A DNA stretch of 41,941 nucleotides from Candidatus Nealsonbacteria bacterium (GCA_011050465.1 DRFQ01000008.1:1-41941); one strand, 5' to 3'. Counted from the stretch's first letter, positions 29,947-38,680 are shown. Notes: generated by a model not told the origin, from the letters alone. Numbers and translations are program-made.

Positions 29947-29947
29947 C

Positions 29948-30505
29948 TCATTGTTTTATCGGAAATCCAATTAGTTTCAGAAGCTCTAACCCTTGTTCCA
30001 TTGTTTTGGCGGTAGTGGTTACGGTAATTTCGAAACTAAAAATAAACCTTGTCTTCTCTGGTAATATCTCAGGAAAAGATATTTGCTCTTTAACCCCAAT
30101 GGTTAAATTTCCTCTTTTATCTACTGATTTTGGATCAATCCCTCGAAAATCACGGGATCGAGGCAAAGCAATATGAATTAATCTGTCTAAAAAATTATAC
30201 ATTTTTCTTTTTCTTAAGGTGACCTTAGCTCCGACTGCCATTCCTTGTCTAATTTTAAAACCAGCGATAGATTTTTTTGCCTTTGTTAAAACTGATCGCT
30301 GTCCAGCAATTAAAGACAGATCGTTCAAAATATTATTAAAAACTTTTTTCTGTTCTTCTGAGCTTTTCCCGGTAATCAACTTACCAAAACCAGTATTTAG
30401 AATAACCTTCTCAATCTTAGGGACAGCCATGGCGTTTTTGTAGCCAAACTTCTCTTTCATAGCCGGAATAATCTCTTTTTTGTATAGTTCTTGTAATCGA
30501 AGCAT
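29948..30505 (-). CDS. rplE: Ribosomal protein uL5
   Basis: 5S rRNA-associated large-subunit protein touching the P-site tRNA. Seen: LQELYKKEIIPAMKEKFGYKNAMAVPKIEKVILNTGFG, AKKSIAGFKIRQGMAVGAKVTLR, and IGVKEQISFPEI. 185 residues, standard. Twelve bases after rplX and preceding rpsN, in the classical order rplN-rplX-rplE-rpsN. Confidence 0.97.
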   Translation of the reverse strand: MLRLQELYKKEIIPAMKEKFGYKNAMAVPKIEKVILNTGFGKLITGKSSEEQKKVFNNILNDLSLIAGQRSVLTKAKKSIAGFKIRQGMAVGAKVTLRKRKMYNFLDRLIHIALPRSRDFRGIDPKSVDKRGNLTIGVKEQISFPEILPEKTRFIFSFEITVTTTAKTMEQGLELLKLIGFPIKQ

Positions 30506-30517
30506 ATTTTTTTATTA

Positions 30518-30823
30518 CTATATTCTTTGTCCACACTTCTTGCAAATCCGATATTTTTCCTTCTCTCCAAGTTTATACCCTATTTTTGTTGCCTTACCGC
30601 ATTTTGGACAAATAAGCTTGACATTAGAGACGTTCATTGGAGCGACAATTTCTACAATTTGTCCCTTCTCCCCCGATTTTCGTGGTCTGATGTGTTTTTT
30701 TCTTAAATTAATTCCCTCAACCATAATTTTCTCTCTCTTCGGAAGAACCTTTAAAACCTTCCCTTTTCTTCCCCTGTCTTTTCCCGAGATTATTAGAATA
30801 TTATCGCCTTTCTTAATTCTCAT
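30518..30823 (-). CDS. rplX: Ribosomal protein uL24 with C-terminal zinc-ribbon cysteines
   Basis: Assembly-initiating protein of the large subunit. It starts MRIKKGDNILIISGKDRGRKGKVLKVLPKREKIMVEGINLRKKHIRP (KOW-type domain). The C-terminal part has two cysteine pairs, CPKCGKATKIG and CKKCGQRI, that should bind zinc, as in many bacterial uL24 proteins. 101 residues. Two bases separate it from rplN. Confidence 0.97.
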   Translation of the reverse strand: MRIKKGDNILIISGKDRGRKGKVLKVLPKREKIMVEGINLRKKHIRPRKSGEKGQIVEIVAPMNVSNVKLICPKCGKATKIGYKLGEKEKYRICKKCGQRI

Positions 30824-30825
30824 AT

Positions 30826-31194
30826 TTATACAAGTTCTTTGGCTAAAGTAGCTATTTTCTCAAATCCCTTTTCTTTTATTTCATAAGGAACAGGCCCAAA
30901 AATCCTTCCACCCTTAGGGTTCTTCTTTATATCTAAAATGACAGCTGCATTATCATCGAAACGTATATAAGTACCATTTTTCCTCCGATACGATTTTTTC
31001 TGCCTTATGACTACTGCTCTTACTATATCATGTTTTTTAACTGGTTTTCGAGGCTCTGCTTTTTTGACCGCAGCAACAATTATATCGCCAATTTGAGCAT
31101 ACCTCTTCCTCGTTCCCCCTAAAACCCTAAAACACTGGATAATCTTTGCTCCGGTGTTATCAGCTACCCTTAACATTGTTTGAGGCTGAATCAT
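30826..31194 (-). CDS. rplN: Ribosomal protein uL14
   Basis: Large-subunit interface protein and docking site of the silencing factor RsfS. It starts [27 protein letters not shown] and ends [27 protein letters not shown], both family hallmarks. 122 residues. First gene of the spc order after rpsQ, separated from it by a 95-bp inverted repeat spacer. Confidence 0.98.
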   Translation of the reverse strand: MIQPQTMLRVADNTGAKIIQCFRVLGGTRKRYAQIGDIIVAAVKKAEPRKPVKKHDIVRAVVIRQKKSYRRKNGTYIRFDDNAAVILDIKKNPKGGRIFGPVPYEIKEKGFEKIATLAKELV

Positions 31195-31197
31195 AAG

Positions 31198-31289
31198 TGT
31201 TACCGTTAAAATAAAATAGAAAAGATAAAATATAAAAAATTTTTGGTTTTTAAACTGTATTTTTTATCTTTTATTTTTAATTTTTGGTT
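31198..31289. repeat. AT-rich fold-back between rpsQ and rplN
   Basis: AAAATAGAAAAGATAAAATA is followed by the inverse TATTTTTTATCTTTTATTTT with TTTTTGGTTTTTAAACTG in the middle. Closely similar spacers occur at 29592-29676 and 4340-4432, where AAAATAAAA and TTTTGGTTTTTAATTTTT words are also paired. Confidence 0.6.
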
Positions 31290-31523
31290 TTAGGCCTTGC
31301 CGACTACTCGCCATTTTTTTTCTTTGCTTATCGGCCGGCATTCTTCAATAATCACCCTATCTCCTGCTTTATACTCTTTTTTTCCGTCGTGAGCTTTATA
31401 CTTTTTATGAACCTTATATCTTCTCTTATATTTAAGATGTTTCTTAATGCGTTCAATCTCTACCACTACGGTCTTCTCCATTTTATTAGAAATAATTGTT
31501 CCGATTAATTGACGTTTTGGCAT
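31290..31523 (-). CDS. rpsQ: Ribosomal protein uS17
   Basis: Primary 16S-binding OB-fold protein. It reads MPKRQLIGTIISNKMEKTVVVEIERIKKHLKYKRRYKVHKKYKAHD, then KAGDRVIIEECRPISKEKKWRVV, an end-to-end match to the family at 77 residues. It sits between rpmC and rplN. Confidence 0.97.
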   Translation of the reverse strand: MPKRQLIGTIISNKMEKTVVVEIERIKKHLKYKRRYKVHKKYKAHDGKKEYKAGDRVIIEECRPISKEKKWRVVGKA

Positions 31524-31527
31524 ACTT

Positions 31528-31608
31528 CAGTAAACAAAAAACAGTTAACAAAAAACAATGATTTTATTAAGAAGTAATTTGTTTATTGTTCTTTGTTCTT
31601 TGTTCATT
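31528..31608. repeat. Inverted CAGTAAACAAAAAACA array between rpmC and rpsQ
   Basis: CAGTAAACAAAAAACAGTTA and ACAAAAAACAATG pair with TTTATTGTTCTTTGTTCTTT on the far side. The 3' end of rpmC itself (TTGTTCATTC) runs into the array. Confidence 0.55.
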
Positions 31609-31779
31609 CAACAAAGTTAATATTTTAGCAATATCTTTTTTTATTCTTCTTGCCTCTCTAACGTTTCTCACTTTTCCTAAAGCTAAATTAAAATGCAATA
31701 ATCGTAAATGTTCTCTGCTTTCCTGCAAAATTTTGAGCAGTTCTTTCTTGGTTTTTTGATGAAGTTCAGAAATTTTCAT
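31567..31779 (-). CDS. rpmC: Ribosomal protein uL29
   Basis: Small two-helix protein at the exit tunnel. With ATG 31779 it starts MKISELHQKTKKELLKILQESREHLRLLHFNLALGKVRNVREARRIKKDIAKILTLL, the family pattern. The frame is open to 31827, but the extra 16 residues are the translation of a palindrome (31784-31840). The last few residues (KNNKQITS) come from the following spacer array. Confidence 0.95.
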   Translation of the reverse strand: MKISELHQKTKKELLKILQESREHLRLLHFNLALGKVRNVREARRIKKDIAKILTLLNEQRTKNNKQITS

Positions 31780-31783
31780 CCTG

Positions 31784-31840
31784 TTAGAAATTTCGATAAA
31801 CCCCGCTAAAATTATTGAAAATCCCAATAATTTCTAACGG
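31784..31840. repeat. Palindrome with TTAGAAATT ends between rplP and rpmC
   Basis: TGTTAGAAATTTCGATAAAC and (inverse) AATAATTTCTAACGG enclose about 57 bp. The end word TTAGAAATT/AATTTCTAA is the same as in the MITE at 38844-38954 and the galT insertion. Confidence 0.65.
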
Positions 31841-31847
31841 AATTCAT

Positions 31848-32264
31848 TTATCTTTTTACAAATTTTGTTTTTATCGGAAGCTTATCGGTCGCCATTCTAA
31901 AAGCTTCCTTGGCTATCTCTTCTTTGATCCCTTCTAATTCAAAAATAATTCTGCCGGGCTTAACTGGAAAAACATAATGAGAAACCGCTCCTTTTCCTCC
32001 GCCCATAGGAACTTCGACTCCTTTTTGAGTCACGGGCTTATCAGGAAAAATCCTAATCCAAAGCTTACCACCTCTTTTTAAATAGCGAATGATTGTTCTT
32101 CTGGCGGCCTCAATCTGACGAGAAGTAATCCATTTAGCTTCTAATGCTTTTAAACCAAAACTGCCAAAAATAAGTTCTGTTCCTCGAGTCTCGATTTCTC
32201 TTCCCCTTGAACGACCCTTATGCCATTTTCGATGTTTTACTTTTTTTGGTATCAATATGGCCAT
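31848..32264 (-). CDS. rplP: Ribosomal protein uL16
   Basis: Large-subunit protein that helps seat A-site tRNA. Seen: [95 protein letters not shown]. 138 residues, normal. It follows rpsC by 11 bp. Confidence 0.98.
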   Translation of the reverse strand: MAILIPKKVKHRKWHKGRSRGREIETRGTELIFGSFGLKALEAKWITSRQIEAARRTIIRYLKRGGKLWIRIFPDKPVTQKGVEVPMGGGKGAVSHYVFPVKPGRIIFELEGIKEEIAKEAFRMATDKLPIKTKFVKR

Positions 32265-32275
32265 AGTATCAATGT

Positions 32276-32929
32276 TTAAAACTTATCTCCTTTATAAATC
32301 CAAACCTTCACTCCAATTACTCCATAAGCGCAATGAGCTTCGCAGAGTTCATAATCAATATCGGCTCTCAGTGTTTGACGAGGAAGACGGCCCCTTTTTA
32401 ACCATTCTCGACGGGCAATTTCTGCCCCTCCAAGACGACCAGCAATTTCTATCCTAGCTCCTTTTACTTCTTTGTGAACCATAATTTTATCTAAGGCTCG
32501 TTTTAGCACTCTCCGGTGATGAATTCTCTTCTCTAGTTGTTGAGCAACCCATTGGGCAACCAAGCTGGCTTTTAGCCAAGGATTTTTAATCTCTTTAATT
32601 TCAATTTTTAATTCTTGTTTTTTGACGCCTTTTTTGGCTGGAATTAAAATTTTTTGTTCTAATGTTCTTTTCAGTTCTTCAACACCCTCTCCTCCTCTGC
32701 CAATAATCAAACCCGGCCTCGCTGTCTCGATAATAATATTTACTTTTCCGGGAAATCTTTCAATTTCAATCTTTCCTATGCTGGCTTGGAATAATTTTTC
32801 TTTCAAGAACTTTCTAATTTTAAAATCTTCCTTTAAAAACTGAGGAAATTTTTTTTTAGATAGCCAACGAGAATCCCAATCAGCAATCCCTCTTATTCTA
32901 AAAATTTTAGGATGGACTTTATGAGCCAT
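32276..32929 (-). CDS. rpsC: Ribosomal protein uS3
   Basis: mRNA-entry protein of the small subunit. It begins [22 protein letters not shown], carries the KH-domain loop [13 protein letters not shown] (about 72-84), and has the C-terminal domain [59 protein letters not shown]. 217 residues. Four bases after rplV, as in the classical S10 order. Confidence 0.98.
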   Translation of the reverse strand: MAHKVHPKIFRIRGIADWDSRWLSKKKFPQFLKEDFKIRKFLKEKLFQASIGKIEIERFPGKVNIIIETARPGLIIGRGGEGVEELKRTLEQKILIPAKKGVKKQELKIEIKEIKNPWLKASLVAQWVAQQLEKRIHHRRVLKRALDKIMVHKEVKGARIEIAGRLGGAEIARREWLKRGRLPRQTLRADIDYELCEAHCAYGVIGVKVWIYKGDKF

Positions 32930-32933
32930 ATTT

Positions 32934-33506
32934 TTAGAAGGCTTTTCGCCTAAATATTCTTCTTATTCCTCTTTCTGTTTTGGGTCTAACGGCTTTTATT
33001 TCTGTCCTCAATCTTGGTTTCTCGATTTTAGACGCCTTTTCATCTTTCTCGACTTTCTCTTTAATAACCTCGGCTTTCCCGGCACCAGAAATTTCTTTTC
33101 GGTGTCGGACTAGCCCTGCATCAGGCTTCGACTTGGTGCGGAATTTCGGTTTTTTTGCTTTCTTTGGTTTTGTCTCAAATTCATCTAAGACAATGATTAT
33201 ATGAGAAGTCTTCTTCTGAATTTCATATGCTTGGCCTCGAGCTCTAGGCTGCCATCTTTTTAATTTCGGCCCTTCATCGACTGTTATTTTTGAAATATAA
33301 AGGTTGCCTTCCTCTAATTGAAAGTTATTTTTAGCAGAATCTATGGCTGATTTTAAAAGCTTATCTATAGGCAAACTTGCTCTCTTTGGTAAAAATCGAA
33401 GCAATGTCTGGGCCTCAATCGCTTTCTTTCCTCGAATTAAATCAACTACTAATCTTACTTTCCGGGGAGCAATCCTTAAATACCTTAATTTTACGGTAAT
33501 TGCCAT
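32934..33506 (-). CDS. rplV: Ribosomal protein uL22 with long basic tail
   Basis: Tunnel-lining protein. The core (MAITVKLRYLRIAPRKVRLVVDLIRGKKAIEAQTLL, then KLLKSAIDSAKNN and VDEGPKLKRWQPRARGQAYEI) occupies about 1-112. A further 78 residues follow, rich in Lys, Arg and Glu. Within this tail SKPDAGLVRHRKE is encoded by an imperfect palindrome near 33098-33140. ATG 33506 is the family start; the 12 residues before it come from a spacer. The tail may interact with rRNA on the surface. Confidence 0.95.
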   Translation of the reverse strand: MAITVKLRYLRIAPRKVRLVVDLIRGKKAIEAQTLLRFLPKRASLPIDKLLKSAIDSAKNNFQLEEGNLYISKITVDEGPKLKRWQPRARGQAYEIQKKTSHIIIVLDEFETKPKKAKKPKFRTKSKPDAGLVRHRKEISGAGKAEVIKEKVEKDEKASKIEKPRLRTEIKAVRPKTERGIRRIFRRKAF

Positions 33507-33587
33507 AATCTTTTCTAAATATTTAAGTATTTTAACATTCAAACGAGTTTGATATTTTATAGAAACTCGAACGTCTAGAAATTAAGA

Positions 33588-33911
33588 CTACTTAGACGGT
33601 TCTTTTGATGGCTCTGCCTTTACGGTTCCTTTCTGGACTTCTTTCTGTTCTAACTCTCTTTGCATTCTTCCTCCGTGTCTAACGAACTTTGTCGTTGGAG
33701 AAAATTCTCCTAATTTATGGCCAACCATGTCATCCGTTACCTGAACAGGAATAAATTCCCGCCCATTGTGAACACCAAAAGTAAACCCAATCATTTCTGG
33801 GGTAATGGTACAAGCTCTTGCCCAGGTTTTAATAATGATTTTAGAGCCTGGTTTTAGTTTTTTAAGAAGTTTTTGGTCAATATAAGGACCTTTTTTAAGA
33901 CTACGAGCCAT
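33588..33911 (-). CDS. rpsS: Ribosomal protein uS19
   Basis: Head protein of the small subunit. It begins [81 protein letters not shown], an excellent match to the family. 107 residues including a short Lys/Glu/Pro-rich C-terminal addition. Between rplB and rplV as usual. Confidence 0.98.
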   Translation of the reverse strand: MARSLKKGPYIDQKLLKKLKPGSKIIIKTWARACTITPEMIGFTFGVHNGREFIPVQVTDDMVGHKLGEFSPTTKFVRHGGRMQRELEQKEVQKGTVKAEPSKEPSK

Positions 33912-33912
33912 T

Positions 33913-33993
33913 GTTACATTGTTAAATTGTTACATTGCTACATTGCTAAACTATTTTATCGGTTTAACAATTTGACAATTTAGCAATTTAACA
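33913..33993. repeat. Inverted array of TTACATTG / CAATTTA units between rplB and rpsS
   Basis: Left: TTGTTACATTGTTAAATTGT and TACATTGCTACATTGC, tandem 8-9 nt units. Right: AACAATTTGACAATTTAGCA and ATTTAACAG, their inverse. The whole 80-bp spacer folds back on itself around TTTATCGG. This is the clearest example of the spacer arrays in the window. Confidence 0.75.
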
Positions 33994-33994
33994 G

Positions 33995-34777
33995 TTATCG
34001 CTTTTTTCTACGCGATATTATTAATTTATTTGTCCATTTTTTCCTTTTTCTGGTCTTCACTCCCAAGGCTGGCTTCCCCCAAGGAGTTTTCGGATGTTTC
34101 AGGCCAATAGGGGCCTTGCCCTCTCCACCACCATGAGGATGATCGGGAGGAACCATTGCTGAGCCCCGTACCGTTGGCCTTTTTCCCTTCAAACGAGACC
34201 TTCCGGCTTTTCCAATAACCTGATAAATATGGTCGGGATTAGAAACAACTCCTATGGAAGCAAAACATTCTCCAGAAATTCTCCTAATCTCAGAGGAAGG
34301 CATTTCTAAATTGGTATATTTTCCTTCTTGGCCTAAGACACGAGCAGATGTCCCTGCCCCTCTTATGAATTTTCCTCCTCTACCTGGTTCAACTTCAATA
34401 TTATGAACTAAGGTTCCACTCGGAATATTTTTTAACCTCAAACGATTACCTGGTGAAAGAGAAGTATTCTCTGAAGTAATAATCTCCTGGCCGACTTTTA
34501 AATCTTTTGGAGCAAGAATGTAACGTTTTTCATTGTCTTGATACTGTAAAAGGGCAAGAAAAGCTGTGCGATAAGGATCGTATTCTAGGGCGATAACTTT
34601 TGCGGGCATATTAAGTTTTGCTTGTCCAAAATCGACAATCCTATAAAGACGTTTAGCCCCTCCTCCACGATGGCGAACGGTTATTCTCCCAGAACTCCCC
34701 CTGCCTGCCTTCCTTTTGATAAATAAGAGGAGCTTTTTTTCTGGCTCTTTTTTTGTAAGCAATTTAGAAACTCTCAT
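33995..34777 (-). CDS. rplB: Ribosomal protein uL2
   Basis: Core protein of the peptidyl-transferase region. Seen: RGSSGRITVRHRGGGAKRLYRIVDF, LALLQYQDNEKRYILAPKDLKVGQ, EVEPGRGGKFIRGAGTSARVLGQEGKY and the catalytic-site loop RGSAMVPPDHPHGGGEGKAPIG with its conserved histidine. 260 residues; the N-terminus (MRVSKLLTKKEPEKKLLLF) is about 15-20 residues shorter than usual, but the rest is complete. Confidence 0.97.
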   Translation of the reverse strand: MRVSKLLTKKEPEKKLLLFIKRKAGRGSSGRITVRHRGGGAKRLYRIVDFGQAKLNMPAKVIALEYDPYRTAFLALLQYQDNEKRYILAPKDLKVGQEIITSENTSLSPGNRLRLKNIPSGTLVHNIEVEPGRGGKFIRGAGTSARVLGQEGKYTNLEMPSSEIRRISGECFASIGVVSNPDHIYQVIGKAGRSRLKGKRPTVRGSAMVPPDHPHGGGEGKAPIGLKHPKTPWGKPALGVKTRKRKKWTNKLIISRRKKR

Positions 34778-34803
34778 AAAATTTTATTTAAATATTCTAT
34801 TCT

Positions 34804-35271
34804 TTATCTTGGCAGAACTTCAATTTTTTGTCCTTCCTTAATTTTTACAATTGCTTTTTTATATCCTTTCCGCCACCCTGCAGTTCTTCCCAGCCTTCTT
34901 CTTTTTGGGGGAATATTAATAATTTTTACCGACACTACATCAACATCGTAAAGACCTTCGACTGTTTGCTTAATTTCTACTTTGTTAGTCTCTTGCCAAA
35001 CCTTAAAGATGTATTTATTTTCCTTGGTAAGATCGGTTGCTTTTTCTGTGACATGGAACGCTTTCAAAACTTTATAAGCCTGAATAAACTTTTTCTTTCT
35101 CTTGGTTCTTAGTTTTTCAACTGTCGGAACTTTCTTTTTGTCCTTTTTCTTTTCTTTTTCATCGGCCTTAGGTTTCTTTGGTTTTTCTTTTGCTTCTTTT
35201 TTTTTCTTGCTTTCTGTGGCCTTGGCGAAGGAGGGTTTTTCTTTTTTCTTAAAAATATCTAAAATTGCCAT
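34804..35271 (-). CDS. rplW: Ribosomal protein uL23 with charged N-terminal extension
   Basis: Tunnel-exit protein that docks SRP and trigger factor. The core starts near residue 60 (AYKVLKAFHVTEKATDLTKENKYIFKVWQETNKVEIKQTVEGLYDVDVVSVKIINIPPKRRR) and ends GYKKAIVKIKEGQKIEVL. About 55 residues of Lys/Glu/Pro sequence precede it. This includes SFAKATESK, a short palindrome-derived stretch (CCTTGGCGAAGG). ATG 35271 (MAILDIFKKK) is preferred; the frame before it crosses a spacer repeat. Confidence 0.94.
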   Translation of the reverse strand: MAILDIFKKKEKPSFAKATESKKKKEAKEKPKKPKADEKEKKKDKKKVPTVEKLRTKRKKKFIQAYKVLKAFHVTEKATDLTKENKYIFKVWQETNKVEIKQTVEGLYDVDVVSVKIINIPPKRRRLGRTAGWRKGYKKAIVKIKEGQKIEVLPR

Positions 35272-35275
35272 AAAT

Positions 35276-35365
35276 TCAGTGAACAGAGAACAGTGAACAG
35301 AGAACAACAATTTTCGCGCCTTTTATAAAGATAATTTTGTTCTTTGTACTTTGTGCTTTGTGCTT
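35276..35365. repeat. GTGAACAGAGAACA / TTGTGCTTTGTG array between rplD and rplW
   Basis: AGTGAACAGAGAACAGTGAA is tandemly repeated, and TTTGTACTTTGTGCTTTGTG follows in the inverse sense. The end of rplD is inside it, so the last about 17 residues of uL4 (from NQSTKHK on) are the translation of repeat units. Confidence 0.65.
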
Positions 35366-35994
35366 TGGTTTAGAAATGTTTCTTTAATTGTTTTTATTGT
35401 TTCTTTTGGCATTATTAAATATTTAGAAGAAAGCAGATCGAACACATTTAGATTTCTAGCTTCCATTATTTGCAATCCTGGAATATTTCTTCCAGCTCTC
35501 AATATCTTTTCATCTTTCTTTGGTAAGGCTATTAGAGCAGATATTTTCGGGGAAAGTATTTTTCTAAAAATATTTAAAATCTCTTTTGTTTTAGGTTTTT
35601 CTAGCTTTAAATCGTCTAAAACAATAATTAATTTTTCTTTAGCTTTGGCAGATAAAACTATTAATAAAGCTTTCCTCTTCATTTTTTTATTAATTTTCTT
35701 TTTAAAAACCCTGTCTTTGGTTGGGCCAAAAGTCACTCCTCCTCCTCGCCATATAGGAGACCTTATTGAACTTGCCCTAGCACGACCTGTCCCCTTTTGA
35801 CGCCAGGGCTTTCTTCCTCCGCCCCTCACCTCTCCTCTTCCTTTGGTATGAGCAATGACTCTTCTTCTATTTGCCATCTGAGAAACTAATACCTGATGAA
35901 CCAGGTCAAGGTTAATTTTAATATCGAAGATCTCCTTTGGAAGTAAGACCTGGCCGATTTTTTCACCATTTTGGTTGTAAATTTCAATTTTCAT
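35323..35994 (-). CDS. rplD: Ribosomal protein uL4
   Basis: Tunnel protein with a long loop. Seen: HQVLVSQMANRRRVIAHTKGRGEVRGGGRKPWRQKGTGRARASSIRSPIWRGGGVTFGPT, the hallmark loop, then the Rossmann-like core KRKALLIVLSAKAKEKLIIVLDDL. 223 residues. Its last residues extend into the following spacer repeat. The 208-bp gap to rplC contains large palindrome C. Confidence 0.97.
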   Translation of the reverse strand: MKIEIYNQNGEKIGQVLLPKEIFDIKINLDLVHQVLVSQMANRRRVIAHTKGRGEVRGGGRKPWRQKGTGRARASSIRSPIWRGGGVTFGPTKDRVFKKKINKKMKRKALLIVLSAKAKEKLIIVLDDLKLEKPKTKEILNIFRKILSPKISALIALPKKDEKILRAGRNIPGLQIMEARNLNVFDLLSSKYLIMPKETIKTIKETFLNQSTKHKVQRTKLSL

Positions 35995-35999
35995 TTTCC

Positions 36000-36074
36000 T
36001 ACGAATTACGCTGTCGCATTAAGCAACTCCACGTAGTGTTGATATTGATGAATCTACGAATGTCCTTAAGGCGA
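36000..36074. repeat. CCTACGAATTACG-type spacer repeat before palindrome C
   Basis: CCTACGAATTACG and ATGAATCTACGAATGTCC resemble the flanks of the large palindrome after fusA (38985-39022) and the end of the window (41763-41797). Nothing coding. Confidence 0.5.
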
Positions 36075-36196
36075 GGGAATCAACTTTCGGGACCATCCGC
36101 AGCGAATTAGCATGGTGTCGCTGAAGGCGACTAATTCACGAGGACATGAGCGAGCTTCTCGCTGGGAATCTCGCGTGTACCGAAAGTTGCATTCCC
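36075..36196. repeat. Multi-hairpin palindrome C (GCATGGT family), after rplC
   Basis: Outer arms GGGAATCAACTTTCGGGAC and (opposite strand) GGGAATGCAACTTTCGGTAC. Hairpin 1 is GAATTAG...CTAATTC with GCATGGT at 36110-36116 and a nested GTCGC/GCGAC stem. Hairpin 2 is AGCGAG/CTCGCT. It starts six bases past the rplC stop on the minus strand and separates rplC from rplD in the S10 cluster. It has the same layout as A and B but different arm sequences. Confidence 0.75.
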
Positions 36197-36202
36197 GAGC
36201 AC

Positions 36203-36868
36203 CTATCCTCTAATTTCAATTAATGTTCCTTTTCTGCCCGGAATAGCACCTGTAACAACAAGTATATTATTTTTAGAATCAACTTTTGCTATTTTCAAAT
36301 TTTTAACTGTTATTCTTTCTGATCCCATTCTGCCCGGCATTTTTCTGCCTTTAATAACTCTTTCTGGAAAAGAAGATCCCACAGAACCCAAAGTTCTGGC
36401 TTCGTGCTTTACACCGTGAGAAGCTCCCCTACCCGCAAAACCCCATCTTTTTACTGCTCCTTGGAAACCTTTACCCTTGGAAATTCCAGAAACTGAAACC
36501 TCATCTCCCTCTTCGAAAATTGAAACGTCAATAATATTACCGACTTTGTATCTTGAAATATCTATATCACCTCTAAATTCTCGAATATATCTAAATGGTT
36601 TTTGTTTTTGTGGTTTTTTTACTTTTTTCTCTTTTAATTTTTGGAATCCAATCTGAATTGCCTCATAGCCATCTATGCCTCGTACCGAATTTTCGCTGGT
36701 ACGGGGTTTCTTGTCTTGTAGCTCTCTCTTGGCGATGCTGTTAGGCTCCTTTGTTTTTATCTGTAAAACCTGGCAAGGACCGGCCTCAATTAGAGTAACC
36801 GGTATTACATTCCTTTTTTCATCAAATATTTGGGCCATCTTTAGTTTTTGGCCTAAAATAAATTTCAT
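36203..36868 (-). CDS. rplC: Ribosomal protein uL3 with small palindrome-encoded insert
   Basis: Early-assembling protein near the peptidyl-transferase centre. Seen from ATG 36868: MKFILGQKLKMAQIFDE, then VIPVTLIEAGPCQVLQIKT, GYEAIQIGF, and the hallmark loop SKGKGFQGAVKRWGFAGRGASHGVKHEARTLGSVGSSFPERVIKGRKMPGRMGSE. Residues about 58-68 (RTSENSVRG) are encoded by a palindrome (36678-36706). The frame is open upstream to 36925, but those residues are not family-like. Confidence 0.96.
   Translation of the reverse strand: MKFILGQKLKMAQIFDEKRNVIPVTLIEAGPCQVLQIKTKEPNSIAKRELQDKKPRTSENSVRGIDGYEAIQIGFQKLKEKKVKKPQKQKPFRYIREFRGDIDISRYKVGNIIDVSIFEEGDEVSVSGISKGKGFQGAVKRWGFAGRGASHGVKHEARTLGSVGSSFPERVIKGRKMPGRMGSERITVKNLKIAKVDSKNNILVVTGAIPGRKGTLIEIRG
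36678..36706. repeat. Palindromic insertion in rplC
   Basis: CCTCGTACC and GGTACGGGG flank an 11-base centre inside the coding frame. This is the smallest in-frame palindrome in the window. Confidence 0.65.
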
Positions 36869-37035
36869 ATTTATGAACAATTTTATAAACAATTGAAAAC
36901 CGGGCATAGCCCGGTCTTCGTCCATGGCTATTTAAGATTAATCAATAATCTAAAGAAATATTTTTACCATTTTAGTTAAAATATATTCTGGTAAATTTAC
37001 TCTTACAATTCCTTTATGATGCTTCTATGCTTTTA

Positions 37036-37386
37036 TTACATTTTGATTTCGATATCAACTCCGGCGGGCAGGTTCAGGTTCATTAAAGCATCAATAACTT
37101 TTGGATTCGGATTTAAAATATCAATTAATCTTTTGTGAATCCTTGTCTCAAATTGTTCTCGGGCATCTTTATGAATAAAAGAAGACCGATTGACCGTATA
37201 TTTATGAATTTCTGTCGGAAGGGGAACGGGGCCTAAAACTTCTGCATCATAACGTAAAGCGGCCTCAACGATCTGTCGAGCACTGCTGTCTATTACCTTG
37301 TGATCATAGGCTTTCAGCTTTATTCTTAATTTCGACTGAAAGCCATCTTTGGTTTCTTGAGCTCCCCGTTTTCCTTTTGCTATCAT
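37036..37386 (-). CDS. rpsJ: Ribosomal protein uS10
   Basis: Small-subunit protein, also NusE in antitermination complexes. Core: [97 protein letters not shown]. 116 residues with about 15 extra at the N-terminus ([15 protein letters not shown]). First gene of the S10 cluster, right after tuf, as in many bacteria. Confidence 0.97.
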   Translation of the reverse strand: MIAKGKRGAQETKDGFQSKLRIKLKAYDHKVIDSSARQIVEAALRYDAEVLGPVPLPTEIHKYTVNRSSFIHKDAREQFETRIHKRLIDILNPNPKVIDALMNLNLPAGVDIEIKM

Positions 37387-37469
37387 CTTAAAAGAACGAA
37401 TAAAAAATTAACAGGTAGAAATAACAGAAATCGTAACAAAATTGTCAACGGTTTCAACGTTCAGGCTTA

Positions 37470-38669
37470 TTATTTGATTATCTTTGTTACTACTCCAGCT
37501 CCCACGGTCTTGCCCCCTTCTCTAATTGCAAACCTCTGTTTCTCCTCAAGGGCAATCGGAGCAAGCAATTTAATCGTTAAATTAACCGTATCACCAGGCA
37601 TAACCATCTCTGTTCCCTTGGGTAAGACCACGTCTCCCGTAACGTCGGTAGTCCGGAAATAAAATTGAGGTTTGTAACCAGAAAAGAAAGGGGTGTGACG
37701 ACCTCCTTCTTCTTTGGCCAAAACATAAATCTCTGCATCAAATTCGGTATGAGGAGTAATTGAACCTGGTTTAGCTAGAACTTGGCCTCTTTCAACGTCC
37801 TCTTTCTTTAATCCTCGGAGTAAAATTCCAACATTATCTCCTGCCATCCCTTCATCCATAATTTTGTTAAACATTTCGATACTGACTGCTACTGTTTTAA
37901 CGGTTGGGCGAAGACCTATCAACTCTACCTCTTCATTAGAATGAATCACTCCTCTCTCTATTCTTCCAGTCGGAACTGTTCCCCTGCCAGCAATAGAAAA
38001 AACATCTTCAATAGCCATTAAAAATGGTTTATCTGTGTCTCTTTTGGGATCTGGAATATAATCGTCTAAAGCCTTCATCAGTTCTAGAATAGGCTTGACT
38101 GCTTCATCATCAGCAGAATCTGCCTCCAGGGCTTTTAAGGCCGACCCTTTAATTATTGGAATCTCATCTCCCGGAAAATCATACTTTTTTAAAAGTTCTC
38201 GTACTTCAGATTCTACTAAAGTAATCATCTCTTGATCATCAACGAGATCGCATTTATTCAAGAAAACAACAAGAGAAGGTAATCCCACTTGTTTGGCCAA
38301 TAAAATATGCTCTCTGGTTTGAGGCATGGGGCCATCAAGAGCTGAAATCACTAAAATGGCTCCGTCCATCTGGGCAGCTCCCGTAATCATGTTTTTAATG
38401 TAGTCAGCGTGTCCTGGGCAGTCAATGTGAGCGTAATGTCTCTTCTCTGTCTCGTACTCGACATGACAAACGTTTATAGTTAAACCTCTGGCTTTTTCCT
38501 CGGGAGCAGAATCGATTTCTTCTATTGATTTTTTTGAAGCCCTGAAACCTTTTGATCCTAAGGTTTTCAAGATGGCGGCTGTAAGGGTTGTCTTGCCATG
38601 ATCAACATGACCAATGGTTCCCACATTAACATGAGGTTTTACTCTCTCAAATTTTTCTTTTTCTGCCAT
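37470..38669 (-). CDS. tuf: Elongation factor Tu
   Basis: GTPase that delivers aminoacyl-tRNA to the ribosome. Seen: [17 protein letters not shown] (P-loop about 20-27), [15 protein letters not shown] (switch I, normally RGITI), [25 protein letters not shown] (switch II), NKCD and SALKAL (G4/G5), then domains 2 and 3 with [13 protein letters not shown] and TDVTGDV. 399 residues from ATG 38669; a TTG three codons earlier is less likely. Two candidate promoters precede it. Confidence 0.97.
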   Translation of the reverse strand: MAEKEKFERVKPHVNVGTIGHVDHGKTTLTAAILKTLGSKGFRASKKSIEEIDSAPEEKARGLTINVCHVEYETEKRHYAHIDCPGHADYIKNMITGAAQMDGAILVISALDGPMPQTREHILLAKQVGLPSLVVFLNKCDLVDDQEMITLVESEVRELLKKYDFPGDEIPIIKGSALKALEADSADDEAVKPILELMKALDDYIPDPKRDTDKPFLMAIEDVFSIAGRGTVPTGRIERGVIHSNEEVELIGLRPTVKTVAVSIEMFNKIMDEGMAGDNVGILLRGLKKEDVERGQVLAKPGSITPHTEFDAEIYVLAKEEGGRHTPFFSGYKPQFYFRTTDVTGDVVLPKGTEMVMPGDTVNLTIKLLAPIALEEKQRFAIREGGKTVGAGVVTKIIK

Positions 38670-38680
38670 AACATCCAATA

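Noticed and set aside
35351-35800. 149-codon plus-strand frame antisense to rplD
   Set aside because: Antisense to a certain uL4 gene; hydrophobic because Lys-rich codons read as Phe/Leu on the other strand.
37470-38678. TTG at 38678 as tuf start
   Set aside because: ATG 38669 gives the common MAEKEKF start with GGA just upstream.
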